From an uncultured Flavobacteriales bacterium (GTDB lineage: Bacteria; Bacteroidota; Bacteroidia; Flavobacteriales_E; Vicingaceae), in NCBI GenBank assembly GCA_937925525.1, contig CALALS010000286.1, forward strand, positions 1-29,980: DNA of 29,980 nt, given 5' to 3'. A program made the translations under genes and the position numbers. How positions within the stretch are numbered: the stretch's first letter is position 1; each line of letters begins with the position of its first letter. Under the pieces are notes generated by a model. It was given only the letters and a program-made list of their open reading frames with translations. It had not been told where the DNA came from and made no database searches. Positions 1 to 7,910 of this stretch are shown piece after piece.

Positions 1-910
1 AGGGCATATTCTGTATTTTATTACATTTTGCTCTTAAAAGTTCAAATACATCCGGGTTTTGTTTATGAGGCATAATGCTGGAGCCTGTTGTTAGCTCCCT
101 AGGAAAAGTCAAAAAATTAAAATTCTGACTCATGTATAAGCAAACATCACTAGAAAGTTTTGAAAGAGTTGATGCTAAAGAAGCAAGTGCAAATGCTACT
201 GTTTTCTCTAATCTTCCTCTACTCATTTGTGCTGCTACTACATTGTATTTCATTTCTTTAAATCCTAATAATTCTGTTGTAAAAGTTCTGTCTATCGGAA
301 ATGAGGAACCATACCCTGCTGCTGACCCAAGCGGATTTTGATCGCAAATAACATGTGCTGCGTTTAACATCACTAAATCGTCAACTAAACATTCTGCATA
401 GGCTGAAAACCACAACCCAAAAGAAGAAGGCATTGCCACCTGCATGTGTGTGTAGCCGGGCATTAAATCATTTTTATGCTTTTCGCTCAGACTTATTAAT
501 GTGTTGAATAAATTTTTGATTAAATGCTTAATAGCAACAATTTCTTCTTTTGCATATAAATGTAAATCAACCAAAACCTGATCATTTCTTGAACGAGCCG
601 TGTGGATTTTTTTTCCAGCATTACCAATAAATTTTATCAATTCAAATTCTATTTTACTATGCACATCTTCAAACTCTTCTTCGATACTAAACGTACCGTC
701 TTCAATAGTTTTTCCAATTTTATTTAACCCATTTATAATATCCTCTAATTCAGGTTTTGATAAAACATTAATTTTATGCAACATTTTTGCATGAGCTAAA
801 CTACCCTGAATATCGTGCTTAGCTAAATTCAAATCCAGCTCTCTGTCTTTACCCACAGTAAACTTTTCTACTATATTTTCAGTTGTATATCCTTTATCCC
901 AAAGCTTCAT
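1..910 (-). CDS. argH: Argininosuccinate lyase (C-terminal part outside window)
   Basis: Last step of arginine synthesis: cleaves argininosuccinate to arginine and fumarate in the cytosol. The frame opens with ATG at 910 (MKLWDKGY) and stays open to base 1, giving 303 codons; family members are usually about 430-460 residues, so roughly the last third is missing. Visible motifs include TARSRNDQV (substrate binding) and the fumarase/aspartase-superfamily signature GSSIMPHKQNPD, whose flexible loop carries the catalytic serine. It is the last visible gene of the arginine operon and starts 6 bases after argE ends. The identification is secure; only the 3' end is unseen. Confidence 0.95.
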   Translation of the reverse strand, partial: MKLWDKGYTTENIVEKFTVGKDRELDLNLAKHDIQGSLAHAKMLHKINVLSKPELEDIINGLNKIGKTIEDGTFSIEEEFEDVHSKIEFELIKFIGNAGKKIHTARSRNDQVLVDLHLYAKEEIVAIKHLIKNLFNTLISLSEKHKNDLMPGYTHMQVAMPSSFGLWFSAYAECLVDDLVMLNAAHVICDQNPLGSAAGYGSSFPIDRTFTTELLGFKEMKYNVVAAQMSRGRLEKTVAFALASLASTLSKLSSDVCLYMSQNFNFLTFPRELTTGSSIMPHKQNPDVFELLRAKCNKIQNMP

Positions 911-916
911 AATTAT

Positions 917-1978
917 TTATTTTAGTAATTGATTAAATATTTTAATGTATAGTTCAATGCCTTCTTCTATTTCTTTTAATTCGACAAATTCGTTTGCAGT
1001 ATGCGAACGAGATGATTTGCCCGGTCCCATTTTTATAGATGGGCATTTTAATAATGCTTGATCCGAAATTGTTGAAGAGCCAATAATTTTTCGGCCGAGA
1101 GATTTTCCGGCAATAACAATTGGATGATCTATATTTATAAAAGATGAGTTTAATTTAAATGACCGGGCTTCTACTCTACTTTTAGTGTTTTTATTAATAA
1201 TATCAAATACCTCCTTGTTTTGATAACATTCATTAACTCTCACATCAACTACAAAATGACAACCGGCAGGCACAACATTATGCTGTGAGCCGGCATTGAT
1301 TTGTGTAACACTCATTTTAACTTTACCAAGTAATTCAGAGGTCTTTGGAAAAGTATAGTCTCTAATCCAATTGATGTCATCAAGTGCATGGTAAATTGCA
1401 TTATCGGTATTCTCATGTGCGGCATGGCCTGAAATCCCATTAGAAAAACAATCTAGCACCAACAGTCCTTTTTCAGCTACTGCTAAATGCATTTCAGTAG
1501 GTTCACCTACCACTGCAAAATCAATTGGAGGAATTTCATCCAACAAACATGCAATTCCATTAGCTCCGGAAATTTCCTCCTCTGCTGTAGCGGAAAACAA
1601 AAGATTATACTTTAAATTTTTCATTTCATAGAAATGAATGAACAAGTGCATCAACGACACTAAGCTTGCTCCTGCATCGTTACTACCCAACCCGTAAAGC
1701 TTGCCATCAATTACTGTTGGTTCAAAAGGGTTTGTTGTATATCCTTCATTAGGTTTAACCGTATCGTGATGAGAGTTAAGTAAAATTGTAGGTTTATTGA
1801 CATCAAAAAACTTATTCGTAACCCAGATATTATTTTTAAACTGATTTGCATTAATATTAAACTTTCGAAGCCAATCTTTAATAATAGTGGCTGTTTTCTC
1901 TTCTTCTCCTGAATAGGATGGTGTTTTTATCAAATTACTTAACAAGTCAATAGAACTTGAATAGCTTATTTCTTCCAT
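917..1978 (-). CDS. argE: N-acetylornithine deacetylase-type M20 metallopeptidase
   Basis: Expected to remove the N-acyl group from acylornithine to release ornithine, or from acylcitrulline to release citrulline if carbamoylation comes first, as the neighbouring argF' implies. It is a 353-residue M20/DapE-ArgE dinuclear zinc enzyme. Metal-ligand motifs are NSHHDTV (about residues 69-74), SNDAGAS (Asp101), AEEE (about 132-135, catalytic and bridging Glu), GEPTE (Glu159) and SRSHTANE (His326); the dimerisation-domain histidine lies in GISGHAAH. ATG at 1978; one base separates it from the argB stop. DapE is the main alternative, but the arginine context favours ArgE. Whether the acyl group is acetyl or succinyl cannot be read here. 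Confidence 0.9.
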   Translation of the reverse strand: MEEISYSSSIDLLSNLIKTPSYSGEEEKTATIIKDWLRKFNINANQFKNNIWVTNKFFDVNKPTILLNSHHDTVKPNEGYTTNPFEPTVIDGKLYGLGSNDAGASLVSLMHLFIHFYEMKNLKYNLLFSATAEEEISGANGIACLLDEIPPIDFAVVGEPTEMHLAVAEKGLLVLDCFSNGISGHAAHENTDNAIYHALDDINWIRDYTFPKTSELLGKVKMSVTQINAGSQHNVVPAGCHFVVDVRVNECYQNKEVFDIINKNTKSRVEARSFKLNSSFINIDHPIVIAGKSLGRKIIGSSTISDQALLKCPSIKMGPGKSSRSHTANEFVELKEIEEGIELYIKIFNQLLK

Positions 1979-1979
1979 G

Positions 1980-2759
1980 TTATAAGTTTAAAGTAGTACA
2001 CATTTCACTTTCTTTGTTGATTGAATCTATGCTACCCACTATTACTTTTGAAACCTTATTATTCAGCGCATAAAAACAATTATCCAGCTTTGGTATCATC
2101 CCATTCTCAATAATTTTCTCTTCTTTTAATTTGAGGTAATTTGAAGTATTAATATTTTCTATTACAGAATTTTCATCTTCAACATTTAACAACACCCCCT
2201 TTTTCTCGAAGCAGTAAATAAGTTCAGTTTCATAATCATTACTCATTTTAATTGCAACTTCAGATGCGATTGAGTCTGCATTTGTGTTTAATAATTGTCC
2301 CATTCCGTCATGGCTAACCGCACAAAAAACCGGTATTATACCATTTTTTAAAAACATATTTATAGCATCGGAATTTACAGACACAACATCTCCTACACAG
2401 CCATAATTAATAGGATTTTCAGAACGCTTTACTGCAGAAATACTATTAGCATCAGCTCCGGTTAATCCTATAGCGTTACAATTCATTTTTTGTAGTTTGC
2501 TAATTATTTTTTTGTTTATTAATCCTGCATATACCATCACTATAATATCTAAATCACCTTGAGAAGTTACTCTTCTTCCTTCAATCATTTTAGTTTCAAC
2601 TCCTAACCTTTTACTAAGTTGAGTAGCAATTTTTCCACCACCATGAATTAGAATTTTGTCGTTTTTTATTTTACTGAAATTGGTTAAAAATGAATCCAAC
2701 AGTTGTCCATCATTAATAATATTTCCACCAATTTTTACAACTGAAATTTTACGCTTCAT
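1980..2759 (-). CDS. argB: Acetylglutamate kinase
   Basis: Phosphorylates N-acylglutamate on the gamma-carboxylate using ATP, the second step of the pathway. It is a 259-residue amino-acid kinase fold protein, the normal size for the arginine-insensitive short form. The N-terminal lysine and glycine loop VVKIGGNII (7-15), the IHGGGK nucleotide/substrate loop (about 38-43) and the GRRVT element with the downstream NCNAIGLTGADAN segment are typical. There is no N-terminal helix of the kind found in arginine-inhibited hexameric forms, so feedback by arginine at this enzyme is not expected (inference). It overlaps argF' by 11 bases. Confidence 0.93.
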   Translation of the reverse strand: MKRKISVVKIGGNIINDGQLLDSFLTNFSKIKNDKILIHGGGKIATQLSKRLGVETKMIEGRRVTSQGDLDIIVMVYAGLINKKIISKLQKMNCNAIGLTGADANSISAVKRSENPINYGCVGDVVSVNSDAINMFLKNGIIPVFCAVSHDGMGQLLNTNADSIASEVAIKMSNDYETELIYCFEKKGVLLNVEDENSVIENINTSNYLKLKEEKIIENGMIPKLDNCFYALNNKVSKVIVGSIDSINKESEMCTTLNL

Positions 2760-3699
2760 TTTGTAACATTTTTAATAAAATCGTTTGAGCTGCATAGGTT
2801 CTGTTATTAGCCTGTTGTATTACAAGTGAATTATCAGAATCAATTACTTCATCACTAACTACAACATTTCTACGAACAGGTAAACAGTGCATGAACTTTC
2901 CATTATTAGTTAATCTCATTTTATCTTTTGTTATCTGCCAGTCATCTAATCCAACTCCTATTTTTCCATAATCGTCATAAGAACTCCAATTTTTAGCATA
3001 AACAAAATCAGCATCTTTTAGAGCTTCTTCTTGATTATGAATGATTTTTATTCCCTTTGTAAAGTGAGGTGATAAATTAAATCCCTCAGGGTTTGTAATG
3101 ATTAATTCACAATCAGATTTACTTATCCATTCTGCAAAAGAGTTTGCCACAGCTTGAGGTAATGATTTCGGATGTGGCGCCCATGTTAAAATTACTTTTG
3201 GAAATTCTTTAGGCTTATGTTCTTCAATTGTAATTAAATCAGCAAAAGACTGAAGTGGATGTCTGGTAGAACTTTCAAGAGATATAACAGGTACAGATGC
3301 ATTTTCAGTAAACTTATTCAGAACAGTTTCATTATAATCCCGGTTTTTATCATTCAAAGTTGGAAATGTTCGAATACCAATTATATCGCAATATTGAGAA
3401 ATCACTCTTGATGCTTCTTTAATGTGTTCTTGCGAACCTTTATTCATAATTGTTCCATCTTCAAGTTCTATACTCCAGCCATCATCATTCAAATTCATAA
3501 CCATTACATCCATACCAAGGTTAAAGGCAGCTTTCTGAGTACTCAGTCTTGTTCTAAGACTAGGATTAAAAAACAACAATCCAAGGGTTTTATTCATTCC
3601 ATATTTTTTAAATCCAAATGGATTTTTTTTCACTTCCTTTGAAGTTGCTAATAGTTCACTGAGGTTGGAAATATCATCTATTGAAGTAAACTTTTTCAT
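2749..3699 (-). CDS. argF': N-acyl-L-ornithine carbamoyltransferase (ArgF' type)
   Basis: Carbamoylates an N-acylornithine to N-acylcitrulline with carbamoyl phosphate, replacing ordinary ornithine carbamoyltransferase. It is 316 residues. The carbamoyl-phosphate loop is FFNPSLRTR (43-51); STRHPLQSFADL (about 144-155) and HCLPVRRN follow, the latter typical of acylornithine transcarbamylases rather than OTCases (HCLPAxRG). Family knowledge: a residue near 90-92 sets specificity, Glu in the Xanthomonas acetylornithine enzyme and Pro90 in the Bacteroides fragilis succinylornithine enzyme. Here the residue before EHIKEA is Gln90, so the acyl group is uncertain. It overlaps argD by 4 bases (ATGA) and argB by 11. 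Confidence 0.92.
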   Translation of the reverse strand: MKKFTSIDDISNLSELLATSKEVKKNPFGFKKYGMNKTLGLLFFNPSLRTRLSTQKAAFNLGMDVMVMNLNDDGWSIELEDGTIMNKGSQEHIKEASRVISQYCDIIGIRTFPTLNDKNRDYNETVLNKFTENASVPVISLESSTRHPLQSFADLITIEEHKPKEFPKVILTWAPHPKSLPQAVANSFAEWISKSDCELIITNPEGFNLSPHFTKGIKIIHNQEEALKDADFVYAKNWSSYDDYGKIGVGLDDWQITKDKMRLTNNGKFMHCLPVRRNVVVSDEVIDSDNSLVIQQANNRTYAAQTILLKMLQNEA

Positions 3700-4826
3700 T
3701 TTAAAATCATTTTTAAAGCCTTAATAAACATCTGAATTTCTTTTATCGTAATTGTAAGGGGCGGTAGTATTCTTAAGACATTTGGGTTGTTAGCCGAACC
3801 TGTAAAAATCTTATAATTATATAGTAATTCTTTTTGCAAGTCTTTAATAGTAGCTTCTAACTCAATACCTAACATTAGCCCTTCCCCTTTTATCTTAGAA
3901 ATTGATTTGATGGTGGCTAACTCATTTTTTACATAATCAGAAACTAATCGAACGTTATCTAATAGTGCTTCATTTTCAATGATTTCTAAAACTGCTATTG
4001 AGGCCGCACATGCTAGGTAGTTTCCTCCGAAAGTGGTTCCAAGCATTCCATACTTAGCCTCAATTTTTGGGTGAATAATTATACCTGCAACAGGAAAACC
4101 ATTTCCCATTCCTTTTGCCACAGTAATAATATCTGCTTTAACACCTGAATGTTGGTGGGCAAAAAATTTACCGGAACGACAATAGCCACTCTGCACTTCA
4201 TCAACAATTAGTAAAGCGCCATATTGATCACAACAACTAGAAACGTATTTCAAAAAATCGTTAGTTGGAGAATCTAAACCGCCAACACCTTGTATCCCTT
4301 CAATAATTACTGCAGCTACATCTTCATTTTTAAGAGAATTTAAAAGTTGAACTTTATTATTTAACTCAATAAACTCTACAGGAAAATTATTATGGTTAAT
4401 AGGAGCAGATAATGATAAATTATCGGTAATATTCAAAGCTGCAGCTGTTCTACCATGAAAGCTGTTTTTAAAAGAAACAATTTTTCTTTTATTGGTATAA
4501 AAGGAAGCTAGCTTAAGCGCATTTTCATTTGCCTCAGCTCCACTGTTACACAAAAAAAGCGAATAATCAGAATAACCACATTGTTTTGACAACAAGCCGG
4601 CTAACTCTTCTTGAATGGGCATTACAACTGAATTAGAATAGAAACTGATTTTTTCCATTTGCTGCTTTAATCTCTTTACGTAATGCGGATGATTGTGCCC
4701 AATAGATATTACTCCATGACCACCGTACAAATCCAAATATTTTTGATTTTTATCATCATAAACATAAACACCTTTAGCAGCAGTAATGGGAATATCAAAT
4801 CTTGGATAAACGTTAAATAAATTCAT
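3696..4826 (-). CDS. argD: Acetylornithine aminotransferase
   Basis: PLP-dependent class III aminotransferase that converts N-acylglutamate semialdehyde to N-acylornithine with glutamate as amino donor. It is 376 residues, normal for ArgD. Motifs seen: NSGAEANENALKLA (94-107, cofactor phosphate site), FHGRT (123-127), the PLP-ring acid and stacking segment VDEVQSGYCRSG (208-219) and the Schiff-base lysine in TVAKGMGNG (Lys238), followed by GTTFGGNYLACAA. The stop is 10 bases before argC's stop-side boundary on the same strand, and its stop overlaps the argF' start. Other class III transaminases are possible by family alone, but the operon settles it. Confidence 0.93.
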   Translation of the reverse strand: MNLFNVYPRFDIPITAAKGVYVYDDKNQKYLDLYGGHGVISIGHNHPHYVKRLKQQMEKISFYSNSVVMPIQEELAGLLSKQCGYSDYSLFLCNSGAEANENALKLASFYTNKRKIVSFKNSFHGRTAAALNITDNLSLSAPINHNNFPVEFIELNNKVQLLNSLKNEDVAAVIIEGIQGVGGLDSPTNDFLKYVSSCCDQYGALLIVDEVQSGYCRSGKFFAHQHSGVKADIITVAKGMGNGFPVAGIIIHPKIEAKYGMLGTTFGGNYLACAASIAVLEIIENEALLDNVRLVSDYVKNELATIKSISKIKGEGLMLGIELEATIKDLQKELLYNYKIFTGSANNPNVLRILPPLTITIKEIQMFIKALKMILK

Positions 4827-4836
4827 AATTAAAATT

Positions 4837-5814
4837 TTAATGATAGTTTGCTTTTAATTTTAAGCCTGTAGATTCTTCTAGTCCGAATATTATATTCATG
4901 TTCTGAATTGCCTGACCTGCTGCACCTTTCAATAAATTATCTATCACTGAAGTAACTAATACAAGGTCATCTATTTTTTTTACTTGAATCAAACAGTTAT
5001 TTGTATTCACCACTTGCTTTAAATTCACTGTTTTATTGGTAACATAAGTAAACTCTGATGACGAATAACAATCTGAATAAAGTTGTAGAAGTTGACTTTC
5101 AGATAAATCAGATTTTGTGTACATCGTTGCAAAAATTCCTCTGGTAAAGTCTCCTCTGGTTGGAATAAAATTTATTTTTTTATCAAACTCATTATGCAGC
5201 CCTTTAATACTCTCATATATTTCGTCTAGGTGTTGATGAGTAAATGGTTTATAAACAGAAATATTATTATTTCGCCAACTAAAATGAGAGGTTTTAGTAA
5301 ATGACTGCCCTGCTCCTGTGGAGCCAGTAATTGCATTAACATGTATATCATCCTTCAGCAATTGATTTTTTGCTAAAGGAATAATCCCCAACTGAATAGC
5401 AGTTGCAAAGCATCCGGGATTTGCGATACTTTGTGCCGTTTCAATTTTAGATTTATTTAGCTCAACTAATCCATAAACAAAATCTTTATTCTTAAATTTT
5501 GAATAACTAGCTAGTCTAAAATCGTTACTCAAATCAATAACAACCGTCTTTTCAGAAAAAGTATGATTAGATAAAAACTCAACAGAATTCCCATGCCCCA
5601 GACATAGAAATAAAACATCTACTTCATAATTAATTTTATCAGTAAAACTTAACTCTTGATTTATGTATATATCTTCATGAATTTCATCAACACTTAATCC
5701 TGCATTAGAGGTGCTATACAAAAAATCAATCTTTACTTCCGAATGAAAAACCAAACAACGAATTAATTCTCCGGCAACATAACCGCTACTTCCTATTATA
5801 CCTACCTTTATCAT
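4837..5814 (-). CDS. argC: N-acetyl-gamma-glutamyl-phosphate reductase
   Basis: Reduces N-acylglutamyl 5-phosphate to the semialdehyde with NADPH. It is 325 residues. The Rossmann loop is GIIGSSGYVAGEL (5-17); the catalytic cysteine is Cys135 in ANPGCFATAI; GSTGAGQSF and the KPFTHQHLDEI segment (catalytic His region) follow. It overlaps the end of argG by 4 bases. In many Flavobacteria proC sits between argC and argD; here it is absent and argC is followed directly by argD. Confidence 0.94.
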   Translation of the reverse strand: MIKVGIIGSSGYVAGELIRCLVFHSEVKIDFLYSTSNAGLSVDEIHEDIYINQELSFTDKINYEVDVLFLCLGHGNSVEFLSNHTFSEKTVVIDLSNDFRLASYSKFKNKDFVYGLVELNKSKIETAQSIANPGCFATAIQLGIIPLAKNQLLKDDIHVNAITGSTGAGQSFTKTSHFSWRNNNISVYKPFTHQHLDEIYESIKGLHNEFDKKINFIPTRGDFTRGIFATMYTKSDLSESQLLQLYSDCYSSSEFTYVTNKTVNLKQVVNTNNCLIQVKKIDDLVLVTSVIDNLLKGAAGQAIQNMNIIFGLEESTGLKLKANYH

Positions 5815-7004
5815 ATTTCCTTATTAACATGTTTATATATCTGCATTGAATTAGCCATTATTTTTGTAAATCCTTTTACATCTTCTCCGTCCCAGTTTTT
5901 ATTTATTTCTCCATATTCTCCAAAATCTGAATTCATTAAATCATGTGGTGATGCAATCCCTTTTATTGTAAATCTATAGGGATGCAATTCTACCGTTACG
6001 CTTCCGGTCACATATTTTTGAGAATCGGTTAAAAAAGATTCAATATTTCTCATTACCGGATCAAAATATTGAGCCTCATGAATAAACATTCCATACCAAT
6101 TACCCATTTGCTCTTTCCAGTGCAATTGCCATTTAGAGAGAGTGTGTTTTTCTAAAGTATGATGAGCTTTTATAATAATACTTGCAGCCGCAGCCTCAAA
6201 CCCAACTCTTCCTTTAATTCCAATTATAGTTTCTCCAACATGCGTATCTCGCTCAATTGCATACTTATTTTCAATCTCTTCAACTTTTTGTATCGCTTTA
6301 ACCGGAGATATTTTTTTTCCGTTTAAACCACACAATTCTCCTTTAATAAATTCTAATTCTATAGTCTTTGTATCAGTCTTCATTAGCGCACTTGGAAATG
6401 CTTCACCCGGAAGGCTTTTATCAGATGTTAAAGTTTCAACTCCACCAATACTAGTTCCCCACAAACCTTTATTGATAGAATACTTTGCTTTTTCAAAATC
6501 CATTTCAACGCCATTTTTTTTCAAATAGTCAATCTCTTCATTTCTAGAAATTTTTTGATCTCGAATAGGCGTAATAATTTCTATTTCAGGAATTAATAGT
6601 TGAAATATTAAATCAAAACGAATCTGATCATTACCCGCACCCGTGCTTCCATGAGCAACAGCGTGTGCCTTTATCTTTTTAGCATAATTTGCTAAAGAAA
6701 TTGCCTGATAAATTCTTTCAGCGCTAACAGAAAGTGGGTAAGAATTATTCTTTAAAACATTTCCAAAAATTAAATATTTGATGATGTTGTTATAATAAGC
6801 CTCTGTTTCTTCCAGTACCACATGACTCACAACCCCTAGATTAACAGCTTTTTCTTCTATATTTTTTAAATCTTCACTGCTAAATCCGCCTGTGTTAACA
6901 ATGGCAGAGTAAACTTCCATTTGCATTTCTTTCTCTAAATACTTAACGCAGTATGAAGTATCCAGTCCTCCGCTAAAAGCAAGAACAACTTTTTTATTTT
7001 TCAT
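5811..7004 (-). CDS. argG: Argininosuccinate synthase
   Basis: Condenses citrulline and aspartate with ATP to give argininosuccinate. It is 397 residues, the standard length. The PP-loop ATP motif is LAFSGGLDTSYC (8-19), followed by the citrulline/aspartate-binding region around AHGSTGAGNDQIRFD (about 118-132), including the conserved GNDQxRF. It overlaps the upstream GNAT gene by 11 bases and the downstream argC by 4, so it lies within one transcription unit. No truncation seen. Confidence 0.95.
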   Translation of the reverse strand: MKNKKVVLAFSGGLDTSYCVKYLEKEMQMEVYSAIVNTGGFSSEDLKNIEEKAVNLGVVSHVVLEETEAYYNNIIKYLIFGNVLKNNSYPLSVSAERIYQAISLANYAKKIKAHAVAHGSTGAGNDQIRFDLIFQLLIPEIEIITPIRDQKISRNEEIDYLKKNGVEMDFEKAKYSINKGLWGTSIGGVETLTSDKSLPGEAFPSALMKTDTKTIELEFIKGELCGLNGKKISPVKAIQKVEEIENKYAIERDTHVGETIIGIKGRVGFEAAAASIIIKAHHTLEKHTLSKWQLHWKEQMGNWYGMFIHEAQYFDPVMRNIESFLTDSQKYVTGSVTVELHPYRFTIKGIASPHDLMNSDFGEYGEINKNWDGEDVKGFTKIMANSMQIYKHVNKEI

Positions 7005-7650
7005 GATTTATGTAATTATTAAGTTTTGGAAATTTTGATTTATTGAGTTTTATTTTCTCCTTTCTTTCTTTTAAGAATTTTAAAAATGCTTTCCAGGTAG
7101 AATTACTTTTTTGTTGCTCGACTTTGCTCAAGTCTAATTTCATACCTGTACAAACACACATTGTTTTGTTGGTACGTTGAAGAATGTCATAATTTTTACA
7201 ACTTTTACAGCCATTCCAGAAACCTTCATCTTTAGTCAACTCAGAAAAGGTAACAGGTTTATAACCCAAATCGGAATTAATTTTCATGGTAGCCATGCTT
7301 GTGGTAATTCCAAAAAGAATGGCATTTGGAAATAATTTTTTGGAAAGTTCAAACGTTTTCTGTTTTATTTCTCTGGCCAATCCTTGATTTCGATAATCGG
7401 GATGAACAATTAAGCCTGAATTAGCCACATATTTCTGCCCATCCCAACTTTCAATGTAACAAAACCCTACCGGTTTTTCTCCATCTAGTGCTATTATAGA
7501 TTTTCCTTCCTCCATCTTTTTACAGATGTAATTAGGGTCACGTTGGGCAATTCCTGTACCTCTAACGGAAGCTGCTTCAGCCATTAAATTACAAATAGCT
7601 TCAGCATGTTTAAAGTGACTTGAATCAGCCACTGTAATAATACAATGCAT
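6994..7650 (-). CDS. GNAT-family acyltransferase, probable N-acylglutamate synthase of the arginine operon
   Basis: First structural gene of the arginine operon, 218 residues. The GNAT core spans about residues 1-135: the acetyl-CoA loop is DYRNQGLAREI (85-95, Q/RxxGxG/A type), after the beta-strand GLIVHP. After the core comes an unusual tail: GCKSC (Cys148, Cys151), then MCVC (Cys165, Cys167), then a Lys-rich helix. No argA, argJ or fused argB-argA is seen in the cluster, so this gene is the obvious candidate for acylating glutamate (inference from position). The four cysteines could bind a metal or be redox active. ATG at 7650 is the only good start: an in-frame TAA lies seven codons upstream. 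It sits about 46 bases after a predicted attenuator U-tract. Confidence 0.8.
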   Translation of the reverse strand: MHCIITVADSSHFKHAEAICNLMAEAASVRGTGIAQRDPNYICKKMEEGKSIIALDGEKPVGFCYIESWDGQKYVANSGLIVHPDYRNQGLAREIKQKTFELSKKLFPNAILFGITTSMATMKINSDLGYKPVTFSELTKDEGFWNGCKSCKNYDILQRTNKTMCVCTGMKLDLSKVEQQKSNSTWKAFLKFLKERKEKIKLNKSKFPKLNNYINHEK

Positions 7651-7695
7651 AATAAGTTTTAAGCTTTACTAAAAATGAAACAAGAAATAATTATT

Positions 7696-7721
7696 GAAAA
7701 AGGCAGAGCACGTAGCCCCAC
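7696..7721 (-). terminator. Predicted attenuator terminator before the arginine operon
   Basis: On the minus strand GTGGGGC, loop TACGT, GCTCTGC form a 7-bp stem (four G-C and three G-U pairs in RNA), followed by C and TTTTT. It lies 9 bases after the stop of the Arg-rich leader frame and about 46 bases before the first structural gene, where a terminator makes sense only as a conditional one. The wobble pairs make it moderate in strength. Confidence 0.6.
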
Positions 7722-7730
7722 ATGAAACTA

Positions 7731-7838
7731 TTAGACCCTAAAGGGTCTCCTATTCCTCCTTGAAGAAGAATATAAACAAGTACCTACAACAGAAAGTTGT
7801 TGTTGTAAATCATTCGGGTATTTGTTTTCGTTGTTCAT
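7731..7838 (-). CDS. Arginine-rich leader peptide of the arg operon (predicted attenuator)
   Basis: A 35-codon frame, ATG at 7838 and TAA at 7731-7733, beginning MNNENKYPNDLQQQLS and ending SSSRRNRRPFRV. Arg occupies positions 27, 28, 30, 31 and 34 (codons AGG, AGG, AGG, AGA, AGG). It lies between the predicted operon promoter and the first arginine-biosynthesis gene and is followed by a U-tract hairpin. By analogy with trp, his and leu leader peptides, the likely role is to make the ribosome stall when charged Arg-tRNA is scarce and so set downstream termination. The peptide itself probably has no function after release. The frame and its Arg cluster are seen directly; the regulatory role is inferred. 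Confidence 0.7.
   Translation of the reverse strand: MNNENKYPNDLQQQLSVVGTCLYSSSRRNRRPFRV
7733..7748 (-). promoter_or_regulatory. Small perfect hairpin over the last leader-peptide codons
   Basis: Minus-strand AGACCC, loop TTTA, GGGTCT is a perfect 6-bp stem covering codon 31 (AGA) to the first base of the stop codon. A ribosome translating the Arg codons would melt or cover it. Its 5' arm AGACCC could instead pair, with one mismatch, with GGGGCT at the 5' side of the terminator, so the folds are partly exclusive. Confidence 0.5.
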
Positions 7839-7848
7839 TAGAAGGGTG

Positions 7849-7880
7849 CAAATGTATAAAAATGTATTACCTATTTCCAA
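7849..7880 (-). promoter_or_regulatory. Predicted Bacteroidota promoter of the arginine operon
   Basis: TACATTTG (7849-7856) matches the -7 element TAnnTTTG exactly, with TTG at 7878-7880 and a 21-base spacer for the -33 element. Transcription should start about 4-7 bases downstream, only a few bases before the leader-peptide ATG at 7838, so the mRNA would be nearly leaderless. Confidence 0.6.
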
Positions 7881-7910
7881 AAAATGAAAAAAATAAACTT
7901 CTAGAGTTTT

